Translations under genes and position numbers: made by a program
Shown: in pieces, positions 1-8,602 of the stretch
How the letters are laid out: each line of letters begins with the position of its first letter
Numbering within the stretch: the first letter of the stretch is position 1
Assembly (NCBI GenBank): GCA_019693395.1
Contig: JAAMXP010003553.1
Coordinates: 1 to 14,244 of the forward strand
DNA from: Ettlia oleoabundans
Lineage: Eukaryota > Chlorophyta > Chlorophyceae > Chlamydomonadales
Length of the DNA stretch: 14,244 nucleotides
Direction of reading: 5' to 3'
The notes under the pieces: model-generated
Seen by the model: the letters and a program-made list of their open reading frames with translations, nothing else
Database searches by the model: none
Told to the model about the DNA's origin: nothing

Positions 1-145
1 GGTAGATACGGGGTGTTGGTGGTCGAGTGCTGTGGCCGGCAGGTGGGTGTGCAGGAAGTCCTGAAGACATGCGTACCGACCCCTGTTCTCCACCTCTCCT
101 GACCCAGCAGCTGACTACCTACTACCCCGCTGCATTGACCTTCAG
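1..145 (+). other. Probable intron end (perhaps with a preceding exon) of the first gene
   Basis: The acceptor CCTTCAG at 139-145 precedes the first supported exon, with a pyrimidine-rich tract before it. A donor-like CAG/GTGGGT at 40-48 could end an exon covering the first about 40 bases. Too little sequence is present to verify its frame or content, so I call only the acceptor. Confidence 0.35.
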
Positions 146-1093
146 GCATGCTCGACCCGCCCTTCCACGAGTATGTGTCGGCATTTATTGACAGCAGCCA
201 GGCACCCGCTGCAGCATCGGCACCCCCTATTGAGGAGGATGAAGAGCCTGGCAGCAAGGTGAGTGGCCTGCAGTGAGTTCAGATGGGCTGGCCTGGCCTT
301 ATGGTTTGACAGAGACGACGACAGCTCTTCACACCCGCGTTGAAGGGCCAACGATGCGGGATGTGCCGTGGCTGTTCACACGGCAGCATCTTGCTGTGGC
401 GTTTTTCAGCAGGGTCAAAAGCATGCTGCTGCTGGTTGCTGATAGGTCACGACCGCTTCAGCGTCGGTCATTTACAAGTTACGATCAGCCTGCATTAACA
501 AGGCTGCCCTGCAGGAAGCTGCCCGGCCTGGTTTGACGTCCCACCCCCAGCACTTCTTGCCTGCAGGTGTGCCTGCAGCGCAACCTGCCAGCTTCTGGCA
601 CGCTGGAGACCGCAGCGGAGGCAGTCTATGACGGTGTGCAGATGGTGAACGGGCTGGAGTGCAAACTGTGCAACATGCAGCAGAGAATAAAAAAGGTGGG
701 TAATGTGTGGGTCCTTGATGGGGGCATTAGCCGGGCGACATTCACCTATGGCAGCACGCCTCATGATTGTCACGGTTTGGAGGGGTATGAGGCCTGCATC
801 ATTCAAATTAGCAGACCTGGACACAACACTGAGTCAACAGCCACACCTGACGACCTGCGGCCGCCTGCGACCAAGTGTTGTTGCCCAACTACCGCCCTGA
901 CCTGCTGCAGATTGCCTATGTGCTGGGCACAGAGGACTTCTTCCACCGCAGGCGACAAGCCAAGGCCAGCGTGGATAAGCCGGGGCGGGAGCGCCGCTTC
1001 CATGACTGGATCGCGAAAAAGAAGGCAGCAGCTGCTGCAGTAGCCACCATTGCGGCCGCCGCCGCCGCTATGCCAGCTGTGGCCACCGCTTGA
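146..1093 (+). CDS. 3' part of an unrecognised protein-coding gene, Ala-rich C-terminus
   Basis: I do not recognise this protein. Three exons join in frame: 146-258 (donor GTGAGT), 567-695 (donor GTGGGT) and 911-1093 (acceptor CTGCTGCAG, stop TGA 1091-1093). The first exon is entered one base into a codon, so coding continues upstream. The visible part, about 98 codons, has an acidic stretch (IEEDEEPG), then a segment with a CxxC pair (ECKLC), then a basic segment (FFHRRRQAK, ERRFHDWIAKKK) and an Ala-rich tail of about 25 residues. An alternative acceptor could add residues upstream of 911 (that frame is open from about 875), but its phase does not fit the preceding donor. No signal peptide or membrane helix is visible. 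The 308-bp intron 259-566 and the 215-bp intron 696-910 hold nothing else I can support. The exon structure is moderately sure; the function is unknown. Confidence 0.6.
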
Positions 1094-1475
1094 TTGCCGT
1101 TGCTCACGGCTAGCTCAGTGCCTGGACATGACCATTGCTGAGACCTAAAGCTGCGTTTGGGAGGTGGAGCAGCCGCGCCATACCAACGGCGTAGAAATCA
1201 AAGAAATGCCGATCGCAGTACACATTGACGCATTGCTTGCATCACGATGGAATGCCGGTGCCCATGCCAACTGGATGCATCTCTCTGCTCTTGTTTCGTT
1301 TTCCCTGCTGCTCCTTAAGCAGACTTGAGCTGCAAAACTCTCTACTCTGTGGTTTCTCCTGGCTGTTGACATCACTCTCGACGAATTCTTGTTGCCACAA
1401 CCTCGACACCACCGAGGCAGGAAGCAAAGCGCCCATCAGAGAGCTCGTCGGAAACACGCTTCGTTCAGTGCAGTC
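1094..1475. other. Intergenic region: 3' UTR of first gene and promoter/5' UTR of next
   Basis: These 382 bases between a TGA stop and the next supported ATG hold no convincing coding frame. I saw no TGTAA poly(A)-type motif. The T-rich stretch around 1281-1400 probably belongs to the upstream region of the following gene, but I could not place a TATA box or transcription start. Confidence 0.5.
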
Positions 1476-3154
1476 ATGAAAAGCTGTGCTTTGATTGCGG
1501 GCCTCTTGGTGCTCGCGGTCCCTGCCTGGGCCCAACAGCGGGACCTCACTGTCACGGCTGCCCGCATTACTGACAGCAGCGCATCATGGATGGATCCAAA
1601 CGCAACCGTGTCGTTTGGATCGCTGCAAGACTCATGTGAGATGCAACTTTAGGAAGCGCCCAAAGGCGCCGACACAGGCCTTACCACCACTTCCTGCCCC
1701 GCCCCCATTGCTGCAGGGTTCAGCCCCCAAGCAGAAATGTCTCTACTCTGCTACTCACCTTGGTACCCAATCAGCCAGTGGCAGCTGTTTCGGCATCTTC
1801 CGCTCGTCAAGGCAGCGCAAATATGGTCAGTGCTCGCCGGTTGCGCTGATTGCACCATGAGCTTGAAGCTTGACATGTGCTTCCGATTCCTCATGCCGTG
1901 GGCGCTTCACCCTCTGCTTGAGCAAATCCTGCCATTGTGATGATTGCAGGTATTATCCCTTGCAGTACCCAATGGGCACTTGGTCGCTGGAGGCTGGAGA
2001 TCAGCTTACCTGTGAGTTGTGGGAATGTGATGGGGAAGGAGGCTGTGACCCAGCCAAGCCCACGCTGCTGCCGGCCGCCACTGACGACATTATGGGCTCC
2101 GCAACGCTCCTCATGGCGGATTTCAGAGTGAGGAAGAGGGGATTTGAAGGAAATGCTCACTGTGCCTTCCTGTATTCCACTCCACAACACGGCGCCTGCT
2201 TTTGGTGCCAGAGCCATAGTGCGACACAATTGACGCCGTCCATGAAGGGCTAACTAAGGTTCCACCGCTGCTTGCCTGCCCACCCCACTGCAGTCCTCGG
2301 TTTACGTGCAGCTCAACTTGTTCCGCAATGGCACCCAGACAGCGACTGTGCAACTAGAGTGTAGCGCCTGCAACCAGCTGTGGTCCACAGGCACCTGGTC
2401 AAACCCGTTCCAGGCGCCAGCCAACTGGAGCAGCCCTGCCACCTCCTCTCCTGCACAAGCACCTCCCACACTGCCCGCCTCTAACTCTTCACCCCAACCA
2501 TCACCACTTGCAAACGCCCCACCTCCGCCCCCACCTGTTGAGCTGCCTCCGCTTCTTCCACCATCCCCACCAACAACTCAGCCATCCCCACCACCACCAC
2601 CTATCCCATCCCCACCACCACCCCAAACTGCCCCTGAGCAAGGCTTGCCACCACCAGCCATGCCACCCAGTCAGCAGCCTCCCCTGCCCGCATTCCCACC
2701 ATCCCTCCAGCCAGGTCCAGCACCAGCACCAGCAGTTGTAGCCTTTGATGGCCCACCTGACAGCAATGTGCCAGCACCTTTTGCACCCCCAGGATTACAA
2801 CCGTTGGATGCCCCTCCAACGCCAGTCAGCCAAGCTCCAGCAGCATCGCTTGATGAGCAGCCTGATGAGCCGTCAAAGAAGGCCCCAACAGCTGCAGTTG
2901 CAGGAGTGGTTGCCGCTGTGGCAGCAGTGCTGCTTGGTGTGCTGGCGTTCTGTATCTGGTGGCGCTGGCGCAAGCAGCAGAAGGAAGCGCAGGCGGCTGG
3001 TGGCACCGACCCTTCAGCTGACAGTGAGAACCAGGATGGGGCCGCCAGTATACCCAGGATACGAGCGGAGAAGCCTGCCCGTGCAGCTACAGCAATGAAG
3101 CAACTGGGGGCACCGGTGGCACTCGTTGCCACACCCTGGCGGCCGCAACAATAG
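1476..3154 (+). CDS. Secreted/type I membrane protein: signal peptide, C2-like ectodomain, proline-rich stalk, one TM helix
   Basis: Exons 1476-1635, 1717-1825, 1950-2127 and 2294-3154 join in frame to give 435 residues. Residues 1-19 form a classic signal peptide (hydrophobic LIAGLLVLAV, cleavage likely after AWA). About 21-185 resembles a C2-type beta sandwich (DPNATVSFG near the start, then GDQLTCELWECDG with an acidic loop), though this is only a resemblance. Residues about 200-333 are rich in SP, PPP and PAPA runs like algal/plant hydroxyproline-rich glycoproteins. A single helix at about 349-371 (AVAGVVAAVAAVLLGVLAFC) is followed by a basic stop-transfer WWRWRKQQK and a tail of about 60 residues. 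Inference: it sits at the plasma membrane with the stalk in the wall or extracellular matrix, as an adhesin or sensor. Exon 2 (109 nt) is the least certain, but it is the only piece I found that reconciles exon phases. Introns 81, 124 and 166 nt. Confidence 0.72.
2470..2840 (+). repeat. Low-complexity CCA/CCN tract encoding the proline-rich stalk
   Basis: The DNA is dominated by CCA, CCC and CACC units and encodes repeated SPPPPP, PPPP and PAPAP motifs within the large last exon of the membrane protein. Such tracts are targets for prolyl hydroxylation and O-glycosylation in green algae. They also inflate spurious frames on the opposite strand. Confidence 0.75.
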
Positions 3155-3376
3155 CATTGCATTCCCTCTGCTTCTATCAGTGTATGCTCCTGACTTCATC
3201 TTTGACAAATTCAAGGGTCTCAGTTGTGAGAATGAGAACTGCGCAGCGGCTTCCTATCATGTGGCGGCATGCAACGAAGGCGTCGCCGCCTGCCTGGCGC
3301 CAGCTTCCAAACTTTTGAGGGGATGGAGGGGATAGACGCGCAACTCTGTCACACTTTTCGATGATCTCGGTATCTC

Positions 3377-6300
3377 ATGGCCTTGCAGTATGCCCTTGAG
3401 CTCGACCAGCCAAACGGGGAGTCTATGAACGGGGGGAAAACGCGGCTAGCGTCAGGGCGGGCCGTCGACCTTCAAAATGTGCGGCTGCGGACCATTTTAC
3501 TCATAAACGTCGCGTCGATCCTTGAGAAGTAAGGGGTTTGGTCACTCCAAGGAGTGGGCCCGACACACACCTTCGCGCTATGGCGTGCCTTGCTTATGTT
3601 TGCGCTGTAGACGGCATGTCGATACAACAAGATACGGGTGCCCTGCAACAGCCTGCTTCTCCGCCCCTCCCGCTTCACCCCGCCCACCTGGCTGCCGCCC
3701 TCCCGACGCAGGTGTGACGAGCAGATCCTGCCGGCCGTGTACAATTGGGTTGGTGCCTCATTCAATGCCACGCCCACGCAACTGGGAGGCATCACGCTGG
3801 GTCGTGCGCTAATGCAGGCGTTATCTAGCCCGCTGGGCGGCGTTGCAGGTCCGGGCGTCATGTTGGGATTGTGTGCCACCCATTCCCAGCTGGTTTGCCT
3901 GCTGTTCATTCCACTCACACTTGCAACTGTTGCACCCCATCATGCCTCTGATCAGTAATTTCGGTTGCCTGCAAAGTGATCTGCAGGTCACTTTATGTCT
4001 CGAGGCATGGTGATTGCGTGCGGGTGCTGGCTGTGGGCCACCATGACGGCGCTCTTTGCCTGCACCACTAAACTGGCAGTGGCCATGCCCATCTGCGCCA
4101 TAAACGGAGTAGGTGCGGGATTGAATAGAGAGAGACTTCATACCAGCGAGAGCAGCAGCAGCAGTGAGGGCTCTCACTTGCTTGGGTTTTGTGTGGCGGC
4201 ACCTGAGCTGCAGTGTAGGCAGCTGTCCCTGTTGGAAGGCCCCCACCGCAATTCAGTGCACCCAGTCCCACAGCTATGCTTTGTGTTGCCTTTAGGTGCA
4301 TGCCAAAATTAGCCTGCAAACACAAGGTTGAGATGGCCGCTGTTGCCGGCATACTATCACGATCCCAGCCACAGCTACTGGGGCTAGTTGTGTTTCCCCC
4401 CCCCCCCTGCTCACCCCTGCTGCTTCTCCCACTTTTCCTCCCACTGGGAGGCATCCTTCCGCGCTTGCAGGCTTGGCGCTTGTCATCCCAAATGTGCAGT
4501 CCCTGACAGCGGACTACTACCACAGCAGCAGCCGGGGGCAGGCGTTTGGCACGCTGTGGCTCACTATCAGCGTGGGCGGCATGCTGGGGGCCCTGTACGC
4601 CACCAACACCGCTGCGCATGACCCCTTTGGCATTGAGGGCTGGCGCTTTGTGTTCTTCAGTGTGGCCCTGGTCAGGTGAATGGTGGTTTGTGGTTGGGCA
4701 TGGGCAACTTGTTCGCGGTGGGGGCGTTCAGGGTGGCAGCGGTGGTGGTGGTGGTGGGCAGGTGACTGTTGGTCGTGTTTGCGCACCTTCGGGGCAATAC
4801 TGGTGAACTAAGGTGGTGAGTCGACTGCGTGCCAACTGCTTCGAACTGCATGTTGTTACCCGTGCTTTGCTGCAATTGTTGCGAGCGGCAAGACCGCTGT
4901 TCTGCAGCCTCAGCGCGATGCGTATCTCCCTGTGTGTATAACTCCCCCTGGAGACAGCCAACCGAGTGCGCCGCTTCAGTGCTCACGCGCTCTGCTGAGA
5001 CGCTGCCACCCCACTCGTTCCGGCCCCTGCAGCGCAACCGCCGGCCTCCTGAACTTTCTATTCGTGCACGACCCCACATACCAGCAGCAGCAGCAGCAGC
5101 ACGCTGCGGCATCGCTCAATGCCGGTGGCGAGAAAATGGGTGCAGCTGTGCTGCGGGTGCTGGGGGAGATTGGCGGCGTGATGCGCATCCCCACTTTCGG
5201 CATAATCATCGTCCAAGTGAGTGGCTGCCAACTGCACCAGGACAGCAGCCGGCTTGCCTGGGTGCCACGATGGCCAGCTTCTGTGCAGGTGCCTCATACC
5301 GGGGAGGGGCATGTGCCGGGCATGGACCCCACTGTGTCCCTGCTGTTACCCGCCTCACACACTCAGCCATCAGCCGTTGTTGCACACAGTGTGTACCCCA
5401 CCAAGTGTTCTAGGCACTACTTGATACTTCTGCAGTCGATGATGTGTCTGTGGTCACGCCAACCCACTGCTCTATATGTGTGGCTGCTCCCGCCTGTGGT
5501 GCAGGGTATTGTGGGGTCGGTTCCGTACGCCTCCCTGATCTTCCTCACACTCTACTTTCAGGCATGTAGCATATGCAGCATGAGCAGCAGACCACAACAG
5601 AGGGGCAGAGGCTGCCTTCATCGTCTACATGCGCCTTGGGCTCCTTTTTGCAAACACCAACAGGACATCTGCTGGCTGCGTGACACTGCTGTGGTTTTAA
5701 CAGGCAATCCACGGCAGCAAACGGGTGTCTGCGGGGTTCGATGCCTGATATGTAGCACTGCGTGGCATGCTATATACTCCCTGTTCGTGCCTGCCCTGTT
5801 GATGCAGCTCATGGGCATGTCCAACTTTGATGCCTCCCTCTTGGTAGCTCTCTACCTGGCAGGTGCGTGGGCGTCTGGTGAGGATGGAGGGGGGGTGGCA
5901 GAAGTGGTTTGTAAGTCTGGCCCTTGCGAGCCTCGCGCATATGTCTGGTGTGTGTGATGTATCACCGCCACAGTTGTACCATGTTCTTGTTGTTCGAAAA
6001 GCAAGCCTCTCTAACCAGGTGGTGTTAAGTGGAGCGTGCTTGATGCTTGGTTCCAGCGTCTGACATGTGCACATCGCATGGTCTGGCACGCAGGCGGGGG
6101 ACTGGGCGGGTTGCTGGGAGGGTGGATTGGCGACAAGGCGGCGGCGCGCTTTCCAGACCACGGTCGCATTGTTGCCACCCAGTTCTCGGTCCTTGTGGGC
6201 ATACCCTTTGCCCTGCTGCTCTTCAAGGCAAGTTGGCTGGGCAGGTGGACCTCCCGGGGGCACAGTACCGTGAAGCACCAGTGCATGATTGCCGCCAGCA

Positions 6301-8111
6301 TACCTCTGTTTATGTTGCTAGGCTACTAACGTCCCGCTGCGGGCAGGATAGCATGGGTTGGAATTTGCAATGCAAGCGCCACGTGTCCCGCACGAGCCGT
6401 ATTACTGCCATATCTCAGATCTGCAGGTTCCCGCCCCAACTCCTTTCAGCCTCCTCACCACCACCTCTCCCTTGCCAGTCTGCATTGGCCGTCCCCGTAT
6501 AATCCCCCTGCTGCCGAGCCCACCCTTTGACGGCAGTACAACCACCGTCTTTCCAGCCATGTCTTGCCAACTGTTCCTCTCCACTCTACCCCTGTGCTGC
6601 AGGGCCTGCCTATGGATGGGGACACCGCCACAGTCTGGCTTTATCGCGGCGTTATCACCGCCTTTGCCCTACTCACAGCCTGGCCCGCACCCTGCTGCAA
6701 CAACCCGGCCTTTGCTGAGATCGTGCCCGCAGCGCAGCGCAACCTCATCTACGCCTTTGACCGCTGCTTTGAGGGTGGGTGTGTCCATGACATCAGCCAC
6801 AGTTGACCTCCTATGATGGTGGCTACATCCACGCATTCACCGCTGCTTTGAGGGTAGTAAAGGCAGCAGGTTCAACTGCCGTTTGATGTTGGGTGCAAAC
6901 TCTTTGCGGATGCAGAGGTGGGCACAGCTGGTCACAAGGGTGCCGTGTGTACGCAGCTGATAGCACTTAAGGGTGCTTGCAGCAGGGCAGGTGCTAAGCA
7001 GGAGGCACACGGCGGAGAATTTCTGGTGATCCAGAGTCAACGCAAGCTTTTTGCCCGCTGACAACCCATGTGTGACGACTCAACACAACCCCAATCGTTT
7101 GGATACCGATTAAACCCTTCACGCTCACCTTCTGCCACTCTGCTGCTGCTCATGGCTGCCCCACCGGGCTGCAGGTGCCATGGCGGCCTGCTCCGCACCG
7201 CTGGTGGGCCTGCTGGCTGAGGACTGGTTTGGGTTCCATGGCACCAGCAAGGTGACTGGCAAGCGAAACATAGACCTGAACAATGCCAAAGCGCTGGGAT
7301 CTGCACTGCTGGCCTTCACAACTGGTGAGTGTCCTGGGTGTGTAAGCTCCATATTTGCTGCTGTGCTGTATTCAGCTCTGTCGCGGTTGGCAAAAAGTGG
7401 TGGCGGCAGCATTGGTGCTCCAGATTCTTGCGAAGCGCATTTCCAGCAAGGTGTGCGTCCTTGGCAACACCATCAGATGCCGACATGATGCCTGCTTTCT
7501 CCTCCTCACTTGCGCGCCTTGACCTCGCCTCTGCTGCCAAGCCCCTGGAGTGTCCACCTGCGTGTGGCTCTGCGAACTTGTCTGCAGTGCCTTGGATGTT
7601 CTGCTTCCTAATGTATAGCGGTCTGCATGCGACATACCCGCGCGACAGGCGGCGGGCAGCTGAGCGACAGCGCTCCTCTGAGAGGCGGGAGTGGGAGTTT
7701 GAGTCGGGTGGTGAGTACCGCAGCTGGTGGTGATGCCCGCTGCTTTCTCTGGCCTGGCTGCAGCTCGTTGTACACGCAACAAGCTGCACCCATACATAGG
7801 AGTGGTGTCTAGCAGCGCATGACAGGGCGTTCGTGCGGGCCTTGCCCTGAGTCGCATGCTGTCAGCACAACAGCACGTGCCCGCCTCCCTTATGATGCAT
7901 TGCAGAGGTGGCAACATCGGCGGAGGAGACGGTCCTGTTGCGGCAGCGCAGCAGCAGTCCGACACGTCAGCGCAGCAGCCCACCACGCCTTCCAGCCGCG
8001 CTGCAGTCGCCACCCGTGCACACCTTGACGCAGCAGATGAGCCTGGATGGCGGCGAGTGGCAGGGGGCCAGCCGCCCGCTGTCCCGCAGATCTGCCCAGG
8101 ATCTGAGGTAG
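3377..8111 (+). CDS. Major facilitator superfamily transporter, plant UNE2-like type
   Basis: Twelve exons give 566 residues: 3377-3528, 3712-3848, 3987-4112, 4471-4675, 5033-5216, 5505-5561, 5808-5862, 6094-6227, 6603-6774, 7175-7324, 7588-7710 and 7906-8111 (TAG). All junctions keep frame. Visible features are helix 1 (LRTILLINVASILEKCDEQI), a motif-A-like loop GGVAGHFMSRGMVI (residues 93-106), the second-half loop GGWIGDKAAARFPDHGRI (314-331), NNPAFAEIVP (383-392) and a hydrophilic C-terminal tail from about 475. Word order and spacing match, from memory, Arabidopsis UNE2-like MFS proteins, whose substrates are poorly defined. I expect 12 membrane helices in two halves with the cytosolic loop holding polyQ (224-229). 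ATG 3377 is the first in-frame start after TGA 3362; ATG 3425 would shorten it by 16 residues and is equally plausible. Introns 6 and 8 appear to be GC-AG. The substrate cannot be inferred. Confidence 0.88.
4113..4470 (+). other. MFS intron 3 (358 nt) with a C12 run
   Basis: Donor GTGCGG and acceptor GCGCTTGCAG restore the frame as ING-VG-LALVIPN. The intron contains a 12-base C homopolymer at 4396-4407 inside a pyrimidine-rich stretch running toward the acceptor. No other feature is visible in it. Confidence 0.7.
4676..5032 (+). other. MFS intron 4 (357 nt) with a short GGT repeat
   Basis: Donor GTGAAT and acceptor CCCCTGCAG restore an AGC serine codon across the junction (VALV-S-ATAGLLN). 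A (GGT)n microsatellite lies at about 4741-4757. Open frames seen across this interval on both strands have no family resemblance and are treated as chance. Confidence 0.7.
5082..5099 (+). repeat. (CAG)6 microsatellite encoding polyglutamine in the MFS carrier
   Basis: Six perfect CAG codons encode Gln 224-229 directly after FLFVHDPTY, in the central cytosolic loop of the transporter. The tract is in frame in the exon that starts at 5033. It is a likely length-polymorphic site. Confidence 0.85.
5562..5807 (+). other. GC-AG intron 6 of the MFS gene
   Basis: The exon ends TTTCAG and the intron begins GCATGT; the acceptor is GATGCAG. This joins LTLYFQ to LMGMSNF in phase 0 and keeps expected helix spacing. 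A GT donor four bases downstream would need a different acceptor and would insert about 35 untypical residues. Confidence 0.65.
6228..6602 (+). other. GC-AG intron 8 of the MFS gene (375 nt)
   Basis: The exon end TTCAAG is followed by GCAAGT, the best form of a GC donor, and the acceptor is GTGCTGCAG. The junction LLLFK-GLPMDGD is in phase 0. The nearest GT would put the next exon out of frame. Nothing else is recognised inside the intron. Confidence 0.78.
6775..7174 (+). other. MFS intron 9 (400 nt) carrying a partial copy of the preceding exon end
   Basis: Donor GTGGGT and acceptor GGGCTGCAG join CFE-G-AMAACSAP. At 6826-6855 the intron repeats the last about 30 bases of the upstream exon and donor (6746-6776) with three mismatches or indels. 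The 3' 17 bases are identical. The copy of the donor reads GGGTAGTA instead of GGGTGGGT. Confidence 0.75.
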
Positions 8112-8602
8112 CTCCCTGCAGTGGAGCCACAACCTACCCCTTGCCTGCCTGGTGCATCTTGCTTGCTTCCCTCCTGTTGCCCCGCTCCCCCATGTCCTTT
8201 AGGGCAGCCCTCCTGCTGCTGTACTGCCACTGCCAATAAGAGCACACCCACAAGCTGCGTGTCCGTGGCGTTTACCGCCCTTGCATTCACAATTCTGCCA
8301 AGGTTTATTTTTTACCCAAAGATTGGAACAGATGTACATTGCTGGCAATGCTGTTTGTTGGGAGATCCCTCTGTGGTGTTTGGGCTCCCTTCATGTAACA
8401 CCAAGGAGGAGCCCATCGGAGAACAACGTTCTTTCCTTTAATGTAACGTTGGACCTCGTTTAGCCTGGGCAGCCTTCAGCATCATTTCCGTACCCGTCCA
8501 AGATCCAGCAGGTTTTCAAGCGCTGAAACCCAAAGCTTCTCTGTAGTCTCTAAAAACTCTGGGCGGCAAGATTGCCGAGTGAGGCGCTTGTTCCTCCTCA
8601 GG
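8112..8602 (+). other. 3' UTR of the MFS gene and 5' region of the SYLF gene
   Basis: These 491 bases hold no supported coding exon. Two TGTAA motifs at 8394-8398 and 8442-8446 are candidates for the transporter's poly(A) signal. The bases just before the next ATG end in CCTCCTCAG, which resembles an acceptor, so a 5' UTR intron is possible but unproven. Confidence 0.5.
8394..8446 (+). terminator. Two TGTAA poly(A)-signal candidates
   Basis: TGTAA occurs at 8394-8398 and 8442-8446, about 285 and 333 bases after the MFS stop codon. TGTAA is the established poly(A) signal in Chlamydomonas and related chlorophytes. Cleavage would be expected 10-20 bases downstream of the one used. Confidence 0.5.

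Noticed and set aside
2601..3162. Long open frames on the minus strand opposite the proline-rich exon (72 and 163 codons)
   Set aside because: They are antisense shadows of CCN-rich coding DNA, have biased composition and no family resemblance.
4068..4619. A 183-codon minus-strand frame
   Set aside because: It spans MFS exon, intron and exon on the opposite strand; its low-complexity product comes from GC-rich codon bias.
5704..5807. Alternative MFS exon extension using a GT donor near 5566 and acceptor at 5703
   Set aside because: It keeps frame but inserts about 35 Cys/Arg-rich residues between two helices where family members have none; the GC-AG model fits better.
7372..8130. A 252-codon minus-strand frame across the end of the MFS gene
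   Set aside because: It runs over two MFS exons and introns, resembles no known protein, and the plus-strand exons explain the region fully.
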